Positions 7,552 to 16,174 of a DNA stretch of 19,548 nt are shown piece after piece. The position numbers and the translations under genes are program-made. Under the pieces are notes generated by a model, which searched no databases, was not told the DNA's origin, and saw only the letters and a list, made by a program, of their open reading frames with translations. This DNA is from Thermoflexia bacterium (lineage in GTDB: Bacteria > Chloroflexota > Anaerolineae > B4-G1 > SLSP01), in assembly GCA_030605705.1 (NCBI GenBank), contig JAUWHU010000064.1, positions 1-19,548 of the forward strand, given 5' to 3'. Each line of letters begins with the position of its first letter. The first letter of the stretch is position 1.

Positions 7552-7590
7552 AAAAAGAGCGTGGCGTGGCCGGAATGCCACACCACGCTC
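7552..7590 (-). terminator. Rho-independent terminator of rpoB
   Basis: On the minus strand a 14-bp stem (7577-7590 with 7557-7570, one G-U pair) with a 6-base loop is followed at once by TTTTTG. It begins 16 bases after the rpoB stop codon. This is a textbook intrinsic terminator and shows that rpoB is the last gene of its transcript. Confidence 0.93.
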
Positions 7591-7605
7591 TCCTCTGTTC
7601 AACGG

Positions 7606-10600
7606 CTATAGATCAGAAGCAAAACCGAACAATCCCATCCCCAACTTGGGCAAGCGGCCCCGCTTTTCGTCGCGCCCAAAGTGCAGCACCTCACCGGAGT
7701 CGGTCACCGCCTCCACGGCAAGGGCCAGACTCTGGAGCTCCTTGACCAAAACTTTGAAGGAAGCGGGAATCCCCGGTTCCTCAATAGGTAATCCCTTGAC
7801 AATAGCTTCATAGGCCTTCACGCGGCCCACGACATCATCAGATTTGATGGTAAGCATTTCCTGCAAGGTGTACGCAGCGCCGTAGGCTTCCAACGCCCAG
7901 ACTTCCATCTCACCGAAACGCTGCCCTCCGAACTGCGCTTTTCCCCCTAACGGTTGCTGGGTCACCAGCGAGTACGGCCCTGTCGAACGGGTGTGGACTT
8001 TGTCCTCAACCAGGTGCGCGAGTTTAAGCATGTAGATGATCCCCACGGTGACCGGTTGATCGAAAGGCTGCCCCGTCTTGCCGTTGTACAAGATCATCTT
8101 GCCCAGCGTGGGCAGTGGAGCATTGGTCCTGTGACTGAAAGCCGTGGCCTGCAGCACGAGCTCCTCATCTGATAACTCGGAGACCTCCTGGCCGTGTTCT
8201 TTCATCCAGAGGCGCAGGCAGACGCTTTGCGCGTCACGGTCTGCCTTCTCCCGTGCAACCAGGTCACGGGTATCCTCCGCGAACACCAGGATGTCATCGG
8301 GGTTGTACCCCAGTTCCCGGAGCCATTCCTGCAATACCGCGCGGCGAGCATAAGCATAATCCTCATGCAACTGCTCCACGTCGTAACCATGCCGTGAGAG
8401 CCAGGCAGCAATGTAGAGTAGCCGAGCCTCATCATCATCCCGCAGTAGCTCCAGCTCGTAGTCCTGCGCCTTGAGCCAGGCCCAGGTGCGCGCTTGAGCC
8501 TCATCCCAGGCCCGGTCAATCAACCACGCTCGCGCCATCTCGGCGGAGATCTCCGTCTCGTTCGCGCCATCGAAAACGGGAGTGACGGTACGAAAGCCCA
8601 GACGCCAGGCCGCCCACCCCAGGTGAGTTTCCAGCACCTGGCCGATGTTCATGCGACCCGGCACGCCCAGGGGGTTGAGGATAATGTCCACCGGCGTCCC
8701 ATCCGCCAGGAAAGGCATATCGGCAAGGGGGAGTATCTTGGAGATCACACCTTTGTTCCCGTGTCTCCCGGCCATCTTATCACCGGCGGTGATTTTGCGG
8801 CGTTGAGCCACACTGACCCGCACCACCTTCTCCACACCGGCGGGCAGATCGCGGTACTCCTCGCGGTCGAATGCCTTGACGGCCACTACCTTACCGCTGG
8901 AGCCATGAGGCATCTTCAGGCTGGTATCCTTCACATCGCGCAATTTTTCACCGAAGATCGCGCGCAGCAGCTTCTCCTCCGGGGTGAGCTCTTTCTCACC
9001 CTTGGGGGTGATCTTGCCCACCAGGACGTCCAGCGGCTCGACTTCAGCACCCACACGGATGATGCCTTCCTCGTCCAGATCGCGCAGCGCGTCATCGGAA
9101 ACGTTGGGGATCTCCCGCGTCACTTCCTCCGGCCCCAATTTAGTATCGCGGGCTGAGACCTCGTATTTTTCGATGTGGACGGAGGTGAATTTATCAGCGC
9201 GCACTAGCTCCTCGCTGAGCAAGATAGCGTCCTCGTAGTTCCCCCCCTCCCAAGAGAGGAAAGCCACCAGGAGGTTCTGTCCCAGCGCCAAGTTTCCTTC
9301 CTCGGTGGAGGAGCTATCGGAAAGCACCTCCCCCGCCTGTACTCGCTGCCCCTTGTACACGCTGGGGTGCTGGTCAATGCAGGTGCTCTGGTTAGAGCGG
9401 GTGTACTTCCGCAGCTGGTAGGTCTCCAGAGTGCCATCGTCCTGCAAAATGATGATGCTCGATCCCGTCACGCTGAGCACCACGCCAGCGCCACGCGCCA
9501 TAACGACCATCCCGGAGTTGATCGCAGCCGGTTTCTCCATGCCCGTCCCCACGAAGGGGATGTCCGGTTGAAGCAAAGGCACGGCCTGACGCTGCATGTT
9601 CGAGCCCATCAGGGCGCGGTTCGCGTCATCGTGCTCCAGAAAGGGGATCATGGCCGCCGAAATACCGACGATCTGAATCGGCGCCACGTCAATGTAGTCC
9701 ACTCGTTCCGGTACGGTGAAGACGAATTGATCTCCTTTGCGCCCCGAAACACGCTGCATCAGGAAATGTCCCTGTTTGTCAAGCGGGGCGTTAGCCTGGG
9801 CGATGACGTAAGGTTCCTCGCGGTCAGCGGACAGATAGACTATCTCGTCGATCACGCGTGGGACGATCTTCACCGGCTCTTTCAAGGGCAACGCCGCGAG
9901 CTGTTCCGCCAACTCCTGCGTTATCTCTATACCGGTGACGGCCACCACTTCACCGGTGTCGGGGTCGCGCACATCCTCGCGCAGTATCTCACCCGCGAGT
10001 TGCTCGACCGTGTTCGGGAGCACCCGCAACACCCGGCGATAGGGCGTCTCAATGAAGCCCAGGCCGTTGATCCGCGCATAGGCGCCCAACCGGCCGATCA
10101 AGCCGATGTTCGGCCCTTCCGGGGTCTCGATAGGGCAGATACGACCATAGTGGCTGTGATGCACGTCGCGGACCTCAAAGCCCGCGCGCTCGCGGCGCAG
10201 TCCGCCCGGCCCTAATGCCGAGAGGGTACGCTTATGCGTCAGGCTCGACAGGGGATTTGTCTGCTCCATAAATTGGGAAAGCTGGCTGGAGCCGAAGAAC
10301 TCCCGAATCGCCGCCACCACCGGGCGGATGTTGATCAAGCCCACGGGTGTGGGGGACTCGTCGCGGATACTCATGCGCTCCCGGACGACCCGTTCCATCC
10401 GCACCATCCCCACCCGAAACTTGGCCTGCACCAACTCGCCCACCGTCTTGACACGGCGGTTGCCCAGGTGATCCATGTCATCCGGGCCGGCCACGCCGTT
10501 GTTGATGTGGATCATGCGCCGCGTGAGTGCGACAATATCTTCCTTAGTAATGGTCCGTACGCTCATGGGGATATTCAACCCCATGCGCTGATTGAGCTTG

Positions 10601-11505
10601 TAACGTCCCACGCGCTGCAGGTTGTACCGCTGAGGAGCGAATATCTGGGAGGTCAGGTACTCCTGGGCGTTATCGAGAGTGGGCGGATCGCCCGGCCGCA
10701 TCCGCCGGTAGAACTCCACCAGGGCCGCCTGGGCCACGGTGCGGTCACCCCGCAACACCCACTCCGGTTCCTGGCGGATCGTAGTGGCGATCCAGGGATG
10801 ATCGGGGTCATTATCCGCTTCACTAAAGAGCGCCAGGAGCTCTTCGTCCGTCCCCTGGGTCAAGACGGTGCTGTGCAGCTCGTCGTCAATGGCGGCTATA
10901 GCACGCAGGAAAATCGTGAGCGGGATCGTGCGTTTGCGGTTGAAGCGCAAGGTGAGATACCCTGACTTACGGGTCTCAAATTCCATCCAGGTGCCGCGGT
11001 CGGGGATCATCTTGGCCGTCGCCAAACGCCGGCCACCGGCGTCGTCCATGCCGAAGTAGACGCCGGGCGAGCGGATCAGCTGGCTGACCACCACGCGCTC
11101 CGTCCCATTGATGATAAACGTGGCGTTTTCCGTCATCAAGGGCAGGTCACCCAGGAAGATCTTCTGTTGAACGATCTCGCTGGTCTCACGATTCACCAGA
11201 GCGACATCCACGTAGAGGGGAATCGCGTAGGTCAGGGCGCGGTCCAGACATTCTTCCTGGTCGTGCTTGGGATCGCCAAAATGATAGGCAAGGTCAAAGC
11301 CCGCCTCAACGGCCTCGCCCCCCGGCAGATAGAGGCTCAGCTGGCCGTTGTAGCTCACAATAGGCGAGATGTCATCAAAGAGCTCCCGTATACCCTGTTC
11401 CTGCAGCCATTTGTAGGACTGCAGTTGGACCTCAACCAGGCCAGGTAACGATAAAGCACTCGAAATACGCGCGTACGACTTAACTCCCAGGTCGGTTGCT
11501 AACAT
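7606..11505 (-). CDS. rpoB: DNA-directed RNA polymerase subunit beta
   Basis: The beta subunit forms half of the RNA polymerase active centre. At 1299 residues it is full length and somewhat long. Conserved parts include the rifampicin region at about 405-431 (SSQLSQFMEQTNPLSSLTHK onward), GDKMAGRHGNKGV (908-920) and the C-terminal clamp-anchor region with FGGQRFGEMEVWALEAYGAA. An insert of about 145 residues (985-1130) lies between PVFDGANET and LPTLGKMILYNG, a site where bacterial beta subunits vary; it is helical and carries a Trp-centred repeat. At E. coli position 529 the usual Arg is Thr (T427), and position 516 is Glu (E414). The start is the ATG at 11505 with GGAGG at 11517-11521; an in-frame stop lies shortly upstream. 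Neither rplL upstream nor rpoC downstream is present. Confidence 0.99.
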   Translation of the reverse strand: MLATDLGVKSYARISSALSLPGLVEVQLQSYKWLQEQGIRELFDDISPIVSYNGQLSLYLPGGEAVEAGFDLAYHFGDPKHDQEECLDRALTYAIPLYVDVALVNRETSEIVQQKIFLGDLPLMTENATFIINGTERVVVSQLIRSPGVYFGMDDAGGRRLATAKMIPDRGTWMEFETRKSGYLTLRFNRKRTIPLTIFLRAIAAIDDELHSTVLTQGTDEELLALFSEADNDPDHPWIATTIRQEPEWVLRGDRTVAQAALVEFYRRMRPGDPPTLDNAQEYLTSQIFAPQRYNLQRVGRYKLNQRMGLNIPMSVRTITKEDIVALTRRMIHINNGVAGPDDMDHLGNRRVKTVGELVQAKFRVGMVRMERVVRERMSIRDESPTPVGLINIRPVVAAIREFFGSSQLSQFMEQTNPLSSLTHKRTLSALGPGGLRRERAGFEVRDVHHSHYGRICPIETPEGPNIGLIGRLGAYARINGLGFIETPYRRVLRVLPNTVEQLAGEILREDVRDPDTGEVVAVTGIEITQELAEQLAALPLKEPVKIVPRVIDEIVYLSADREEPYVIAQANAPLDKQGHFLMQRVSGRKGDQFVFTVPERVDYIDVAPIQIVGISAAMIPFLEHDDANRALMGSNMQRQAVPLLQPDIPFVGTGMEKPAAINSGMVVMARGAGVVLSVTGSSIIILQDDGTLETYQLRKYTRSNQSTCIDQHPSVYKGQRVQAGEVLSDSSSTEEGNLALGQNLLVAFLSWEGGNYEDAILLSEELVRADKFTSVHIEKYEVSARDTKLGPEEVTREIPNVSDDALRDLDEEGIIRVGAEVEPLDVLVGKITPKGEKELTPEEKLLRAIFGEKLRDVKDTSLKMPHGSSGKVVAVKAFDREEYRDLPAGVEKVVRVSVAQRRKITAGDKMAGRHGNKGVISKILPLADMPFLADGTPVDIILNPLGVPGRMNIGQVLETHLGWAAWRLGFRTVTPVFDGANETEISAEMARAWLIDRAWDEAQARTWAWLKAQDYELELLRDDDEARLLYIAAWLSRHGYDVEQLHEDYAYARRAVLQEWLRELGYNPDDILVFAEDTRDLVAREKADRDAQSVCLRLWMKEHGQEVSELSDEELVLQATAFSHRTNAPLPTLGKMILYNGKTGQPFDQPVTVGIIYMLKLAHLVEDKVHTRSTGPYSLVTQQPLGGKAQFGGQRFGEMEVWALEAYGAAYTLQEMLTIKSDDVVGRVKAYEAIVKGLPIEEPGIPASFKVLVKELQSLALAVEAVTDSGEVLHFGRDEKRGRLPKLGMGLFGFASDL

Positions 11506-11541
11506 CCTGATCTTTTCCTCCCGGAGTTCCTACAGAAACAC

Positions 11542-11572
11542 AAAAATGAAGCGGAGAGAAATTACCCGCTTC
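11542..11572 (-). terminator. Terminator-like hairpin in the rpoB leader (possible attenuator)
   Basis: On the minus strand GAAGCGG (11572-11566) and CCGCTTC (11554-11548) form a 7-bp stem with an 11-base loop, followed by A and TTTTTG. It lies between the predicted start of transcription (about 11608) and the rpoB start codon (11505), so it may reduce read-through into rpoB under some condition. The loop is long and the stem modest, so efficiency is uncertain. Confidence 0.45.
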
Positions 11573-11614
11573 TACGCCTGACAAGCATTTGTGGGATTGT
11601 ATGCATGAATAAAC

Positions 11615-11642
11615 ATTATACCACGGCTCGCTTCACCGTCAA
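11615..11642 (-). promoter_or_regulatory. Strong promoter of rpoB
   Basis: On the minus strand TTGACG (11637-11642) and a perfect TATAAT (11615-11620) are separated by 16 bases, with TGG just before the -10 (extended -10). Transcription should start near 11608, giving a leader of about 100 bases. It supports rpoB being transcribed alone. Confidence 0.85.
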
Positions 11643-11678
11643 TGAGACCGGGGCGACCGCCAGCAATATCTTAGAACG

Positions 11679-11816
11679 CATAAGGGCAAAAGCCGCACTT
11701 ACACTGCTCCCAGCCCCCGTCTCGGGGGCGTCCCCAGGGCAAGTTTTCTCGTCAACTCGCCCCGGGGACGGGGGCTTAGAGCGTTTGGAAAGAGAGGTGT
11801 TACTTCTGCCATAGTG
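11679..11816. repeat. 138-bp direct repeat, copy A (palindrome-rich)
   Basis: This stretch is a close copy of 16172-16310 in the same orientation, running from CAT-GGGCAAAAG-GCACTTAC to CCATAGTG. Its core contains inverted GC-rich arms: AGCCCCCGTC near the left and GACGGGGGCT near the right. The two copies bracket the two GT-C membrane protein genes. Together with the rpoB promoter and leader it fills the 383-base gap 11506-11888, in which I see no gene. Confidence 0.85.
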
Positions 11817-11888
11817 CCTTAGAACACAGTATGAGTAGCCGTGATTTCCAAATCGCGCTCATGCTGAACTTTGCGTTGGGGAAGTTAT

Positions 11889-13697
11889 TTAATCTGCGAT
11901 CCTTAATTGTATATCACCGGTGGCGGTTATGTGCAGATCAGCGATGGGCACAGCCCAGTCAGGCAGCTCCTCCCCCACAGCAGTGAAAACCGGTACCCGC
12001 CCCATGGTGTGAAGGTCGTAAAGCCCTGTAAAGATAGCGGCGTGGGTATTCGGTGACAGCGGTGGAATATCCAGCTGCAGGCGATCAATGAAAATCTGCC
12101 CCGGTTGCCATACGCTGGTGGGAAAATTGCCGTAATCTGGATACGTATCGGTCTGTGTAAGGATGACGGGGTGATCCTGGTTTTCCATCAGGTGAATGAA
12201 AACGCTGAAGTTTTGCGTGACGCTTTGGTGGGCGCGCCAGTAGTAGGTGAGGGTGAGGGTAGTCTGTGACGCACCGCCGGTATCCAGCGCCAAATCGTAT
12301 CCCAGGAGCTCAAAGGTCTGGTTGCCGAAGGTGTAGGGGATGGCATATTCGGGCGGCTGTGTTAGGGTGGAAACAAGGGTGGGTTTGGGATACGCGACGT
12401 GCAGGTATTGAGCGGGGGCCAGCACCGCCATAAGCCCCAACCCTGCGGCAATCACAGCGGTTATTGTGACACGATTAGCGAACAGCTGCGTCAAGCCGCC
12501 AGCGAGAATCGCCGCGATTGCGCTGGCGGCGGGGAATAGCAGCCGGCCACCGCCCATGAAGATGGCGGTACCGCTGGTAAGTTTGAGCAATGAGATGAAA
12601 ACAATCATCCACCAACCACAGATCAACAACCAGAAGGGACGTGTCGTCTTCTGACGGATGAAAGCGCTCACGGCGCCAATGACGGCCAGCACGCACAGGA
12701 TGCCCATGCACCAGTAAAACCAGGGGGCGGCGAACAAGATGCCACCCGGACTGAAGTCAAGCCAGTAAGCTTTCCAGAGGAACTCGAAGAACTCACGGGT
12801 TTGGCCCCAGGTCACCGGGGTAGTGCGATACCCGATCAGGATGGGAAGGAGATTAGTGGCCAAAGGATCTCCGTAGTGGGTCCAATTGTGCCAAAACCAC
12901 CACGAACAGATGGAGGCAGTGAGCAACCCGCTGCTTGCCGCCCACAAAAGCGGTGTCAGGTAGCGCGATTTCCAGGCCTCCCACAAAGCGATGATTCCCA
13001 GCGGCGCGATGAGGCCCAGTCCTCCCAGCTTTGTCAGTGTTGCCAATCCGATCACGCTGCCCAGGATGAGAGCGCGTTTGCGCGTCAGTCCCTCCTGGTA
13101 AGCGATCCCGAGCTGCCACAGCCCCAGGTGGATGGTCGCCACGCCGGCCATATCATTGCTGAATGATGTGGCGATGAAGATAAACTGCGGGTTCAGTCCC
13201 ATGAAGGCGGTAGTTAGCAACGCCAGGGGCCACGAGAGGAAGCGACGGGCCAGCAGGTAGGTGAAGGTAAGTGCTGCGATGCCGCAAAATAACGAGACGA
13301 GTCTCCCCGTGAAAAAAACCGGCTGTTCTAAGGGGGAATGTACGTAGGGGGGCACAAAAACATTACGGTTTCCTATGGATGTACCCAAGAAGTGTGGATT
13401 GCCGGTGGGGGGATAACGATCCTGCATGACAAATACCTTGGTGATGAGTGCTACAGTCGCGTAGTAGAGGGGGGGCTGGTGTCCTTCCAGTTCCACCAAA
13501 GTATGCGCCTCACACCCCACACGTGAAGTATCAATCACCGGCAGGCCATTGCCAGCCTTGAGGTGCATCACATAGGCCCGATGAGGGGCCTCGTCCGGTT
13601 TGCAGTACAGCGGGTTGTCGAAAGTGTAGTAGAGGCCCAGCAAGAAGAAGATGATGAGCAGAACAGCGATCCCGAGGGATTCCTGTTTGTTACGCAT
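11889..13697 (-). CDS. GT-C/DUF2142-like membrane glycosyltransferase with C-terminal beta domain
   Basis: The protein is a polytopic membrane protein with many hydrophobic helices over about residues 8-430, resembling the GT-C superfamily that transfers sugars from lipid carriers outside the membrane. A PDEAPH motif (34-39) sits in the first outer loop, where GT-C enzymes carry their catalytic acid. A soluble beta-sandwich of about 150 residues ends the protein (about 452-602), of the type with YYWRA, FIHL and SVWQPGQ motifs seen at the end of many Chloroflexota membrane proteins. The ATG at 13697 (602 residues) has GAAGGG upstream; an ATG at 13760 with AGGGGG 4 bases before is an alternative adding 21 residues. 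It lies downstream of and probably co-transcribed with a longer paralogue. Donor and acceptor are unknown. Confidence 0.85.
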   Translation of the reverse strand: MRNKQESLGIAVLLIIFFLLGLYYTFDNPLYCKPDEAPHRAYVMHLKAGNGLPVIDTSRVGCEAHTLVELEGHQPPLYYATVALITKVFVMQDRYPPTGNPHFLGTSIGNRNVFVPPYVHSPLEQPVFFTGRLVSLFCGIAALTFTYLLARRFLSWPLALLTTAFMGLNPQFIFIATSFSNDMAGVATIHLGLWQLGIAYQEGLTRKRALILGSVIGLATLTKLGGLGLIAPLGIIALWEAWKSRYLTPLLWAASSGLLTASICSWWFWHNWTHYGDPLATNLLPILIGYRTTPVTWGQTREFFEFLWKAYWLDFSPGGILFAAPWFYWCMGILCVLAVIGAVSAFIRQKTTRPFWLLICGWWMIVFISLLKLTSGTAIFMGGGRLLFPAASAIAAILAGGLTQLFANRVTITAVIAAGLGLMAVLAPAQYLHVAYPKPTLVSTLTQPPEYAIPYTFGNQTFELLGYDLALDTGGASQTTLTLTYYWRAHQSVTQNFSVFIHLMENQDHPVILTQTDTYPDYGNFPTSVWQPGQIFIDRLQLDIPPLSPNTHAAIFTGLYDLHTMGRVPVFTAVGEELPDWAVPIADLHITATGDIQLRIAD

Positions 13698-13798
13698 AGC
13701 GATACCCTTCAAAATGCGCACGAACCGCCCCTCTCTACCTTGTAACCATTTACAGATCATCACGCCCCCTCAGCTATCACGCCTGGCTTCCACAACAT

Positions 13799-16174
13799 TC
13801 ATTTTACCCGAAGCTGAGTTAAGATCACCGCAGACTCAGCGACCCGGTCACGTTGCCAGGTTACCGGAAGGGGCTGAATTTCGCCCTCACCGGTCATAGA
13901 ATACACAGTCAATCGCAGGTCGTAAATCCCTGGCGCGGCGTCTGGCGAGATATCCATCCGCACAGTGTCGGTGAGAATCTGTCCAGGGAGCCACGCGCTT
14001 GTGGCATCCTGGGGCCAACGGTCAACCTGGGCAGCTTTACGCCATTGAGCATCTATCAATTGTGCTGAGACGGTATAGTTTTGTTGCATTGCGGCTACAC
14101 CTTCCCAGATAAGGGTCAGCGTCAGAGGTTTACTTGCTTCCGGCGTGAGGGTGCTTAAGTCGTAACCTTTCAGCAGCATTCCTTCCCCAAAATGAACACC
14201 AATAGGATTAGGGACGAGACCTGGCTGCCGGGCAAGATTCACGTGGCCGAAGCGCGCGCTATCTCCTGGCGCTATTCCCGGCCCGGTGGTTGTCAGGCGA
14301 ACGCCGGTGTTCACGTCGTAAACCCCAACAGAAACGGTCAGGGTGTCCGGCGCGTAGGCGAGTGCCGGGACACGGATGAGGTAGTGCTCTTTCCACGCCT
14401 CCCCGGGGGTCAACCACGTTGTCGAGATCAATCCGCGTTTAGGGAAGCTATCTCGTTGGGCAACGATGCGTTCGCCGGTTCCCAACAAATGGATGAAGAT
14501 CAGATGATCTGTGGACGTAGGAGCAAGACCCTGCCAATACAAGTCGAGGGAGACCGTATCACCTGGATAAATGGTCGAGGTTTGCAACTCATACCCCAGT
14601 AAACGCAGGGAGCCGCCGAAGTCGGCGTTGATCGGGTTGGATAATCCAGTGGTCTCCTCCAGGGAAATGGCTGCCGGTGGATGGTAGGCCGGCAAAATCC
14701 AGAGCGGAAGTGCCAGGAGGCTCAAAATCAACAAGGTGACGGGGAAGAGGAATATAGCCGGTGGTTTGAAGTGGGGAAGACGACGAGGAACCCACCCGCG
14801 CAGGCCCCATACGAGTCCCAGAGACCAGAGTGGGATCGCCGGAAAGACCAGACGCCCTTGTGAAGCCATTGTCAGCGAAGTCCAACGGATGACCGAAACA
14901 AACAGCGCTACCGGCCAGGTCAAAGCCAGCGCGCGCGCTGCCGTGGTTTGATTCCAGGAGAAAGGCCACAGTTTTAGCCAGGGCTTTTTACCATTAAAAA
15001 CCCAGCTGCAGAATTGCCTCACCAACCCCACGCCCGCGATGATGGCTCCAAAGTTAAGCGCCGTGTAAATCCATTGCGGCATGGGTATATTGAGACTTCC
15101 AAAATTACCCCAATAGGCAGCCATGAACGAAGACCGTTCCGCCCAGAGCTCGCGCAGGCCCGGGGTAAAGGCACGCGCCCCGATCACGTTGAGGAAAGCG
15201 TTAAGCCCAAGCCAGTCGCCGTAGAGTCGCACATTTCTCCAATACCACCACCCCGCGATAAGCACCACCGGGATGGCCCAGGCGAGCAACCGCTTGCAGA
15301 AATCCAGCAGCCAGCGTCCGGTAGGATGCGTTGGGCGGCCTGTCGTATGCCAGGCTATCCAGAGCGACGTTGCTCCGGCCAATGGCAACAGCCCCAGAGC
15401 ACCTTCTTTCGTCAGGATTGCCAATCCTACAACAATACCCATCATAAATACAGCCCTGGGGAAAACTCTTTCTTCTTTGAGAGTTTGAAGCATGAGCAAC
15501 AGGGCGAGAATGGACAGCGGGACAACTAAAGCGTCATTGTTGACCGAGGCACTGATGAAAACAAACATAGGTGTGAAGGCGTGCGTTGCAGCACTGGCGA
15601 GAGCCAACCATTTTGATTTCGGGGCCAATGTGCTTACCAATCGCCAACCCAGGTAGATCGCCCAGGCCCCCAAGACAACGGAGAGCAACCGTGCCAGATG
15701 CACCGCCAGTATTGCGCCGTGCCAGGGGAAGCGTTCTGACGGGGGATTGTGCAGGGCCAGATTCAAATCGTGTCCGTCTTCAGGCACGATGCCTAGCGCC
15801 GCTTGAGGGTTAAGTCGGTGCGCCCGCTCTATGTCGGAAGTATCAATCCCGCTTGTAATGAGCGCAGCCAAACCGTAATAAAGGGGAGGTTGGCTTCCTT
15901 CCTGCTGCCAGGGGCCGGCCTCGGCTCCCGGTTGGAGCGGTTGTACCGGTAGTTCCCGGTGAGTGGCAATATGCTGTACCACAGCAAAATGCCGGAATTC
16001 GTCCGGCATTTCGAACGGCGGGATCGAGACACTATACGCAGTTCCCAGGGTCAGGAAAATGATCACGACCAACCATATCGCGGCAAGGCTGCGAATATGC
16101 AAATGGCGAATGGCGAATGGCGAATGTGCAAATGGCAAATGCGTAAATGGCAAATGGCAAATGACAGACCGCAT
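13799..16174 (-). CDS. GT-C/DUF2142-like membrane glycosyltransferase with two beta domains
   Basis: This 791-residue paralogue of the gene after it has a first membrane segment at about 30-48, a PDEFRH motif (57-62) in the first outer loop, many further helices to about 500, and then two beta-sandwich modules in tandem (about 516-659 and 660-791), each with a LLGYEL or LLKGYDL strand and a WLTPGE or WLPGQ motif. It is likely a glycosyltransferase using a polyprenyl-linked sugar. The start is unsure: the reading frame is open to an ATG at 16306, but residues from there to 16174 are the translation of the 138-bp intergenic repeat, so the ATG at 16174 is preferred, though it has no ribosome-binding site. 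Residues 4-26 are coded by a 7-bp tandem repeat, and no in-frame ATG follows it before the first helix. The stop is 35 bases from the longest start of the next gene. Confidence 0.82.
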   Translation of the reverse strand: MRSVICHLPFTHLPFAHSPFAIRHLHIRSLAAIWLVVIIFLTLGTAYSVSIPPFEMPDEFRHFAVVQHIATHRELPVQPLQPGAEAGPWQQEGSQPPLYYGLAALITSGIDTSDIERAHRLNPQAALGIVPEDGHDLNLALHNPPSERFPWHGAILAVHLARLLSVVLGAWAIYLGWRLVSTLAPKSKWLALASAATHAFTPMFVFISASVNNDALVVPLSILALLLMLQTLKEERVFPRAVFMMGIVVGLAILTKEGALGLLPLAGATSLWIAWHTTGRPTHPTGRWLLDFCKRLLAWAIPVVLIAGWWYWRNVRLYGDWLGLNAFLNVIGARAFTPGLRELWAERSSFMAAYWGNFGSLNIPMPQWIYTALNFGAIIAGVGLVRQFCSWVFNGKKPWLKLWPFSWNQTTAARALALTWPVALFVSVIRWTSLTMASQGRLVFPAIPLWSLGLVWGLRGWVPRRLPHFKPPAIFLFPVTLLILSLLALPLWILPAYHPPAAISLEETTGLSNPINADFGGSLRLLGYELQTSTIYPGDTVSLDLYWQGLAPTSTDHLIFIHLLGTGERIVAQRDSFPKRGLISTTWLTPGEAWKEHYLIRVPALAYAPDTLTVSVGVYDVNTGVRLTTTGPGIAPGDSARFGHVNLARQPGLVPNPIGVHFGEGMLLKGYDLSTLTPEASKPLTLTLIWEGVAAMQQNYTVSAQLIDAQWRKAAQVDRWPQDATSAWLPGQILTDTVRMDISPDAAPGIYDLRLTVYSMTGEGEIQPLPVTWQRDRVAESAVILTQLRVK
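16095..16164. repeat. 7-bp tandem repeat in the 5' end of the GT-C gene
   Basis: About nine or ten imperfect units of AATGGCR, with some AATGCR or AATGTGC variants, run through this stretch (plus strand sense). On the minus strand it reads as CATTYGC units, coding a HLPFTHLPFAHSPF-like string. Since 7 is not a multiple of 3, gain or loss of one unit would shift the frame. Confidence 0.8.

Noticed and set aside
8494..10965. Several long plus-strand open frames opposite rpoB (at 8494, 9367 and 10234)
   Set aside because: They mirror the strongly conserved rpoB frame in GC-rich DNA; their products show no recognisable domains and lack ribosome-binding sites.
11820..11880. Hairpin after the shorter GT-C gene (GATTT/AAATC with flanking ATGAG/CTCAT) as a terminator
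   Set aside because: The stem is interrupted and no T-run follows on the minus strand, so termination is not supported.
15014..15529. Plus-strand open frame of 171 codons inside the GT-C gene
   Set aside because: It is antisense to membrane-helix coding sequence, low in complexity, and has no recognisable motif or start signal.
16095..16164. Tandem 7-bp units as a CRISPR array
   Set aside because: Units are far too short, without spacers, and no cas genes are present.
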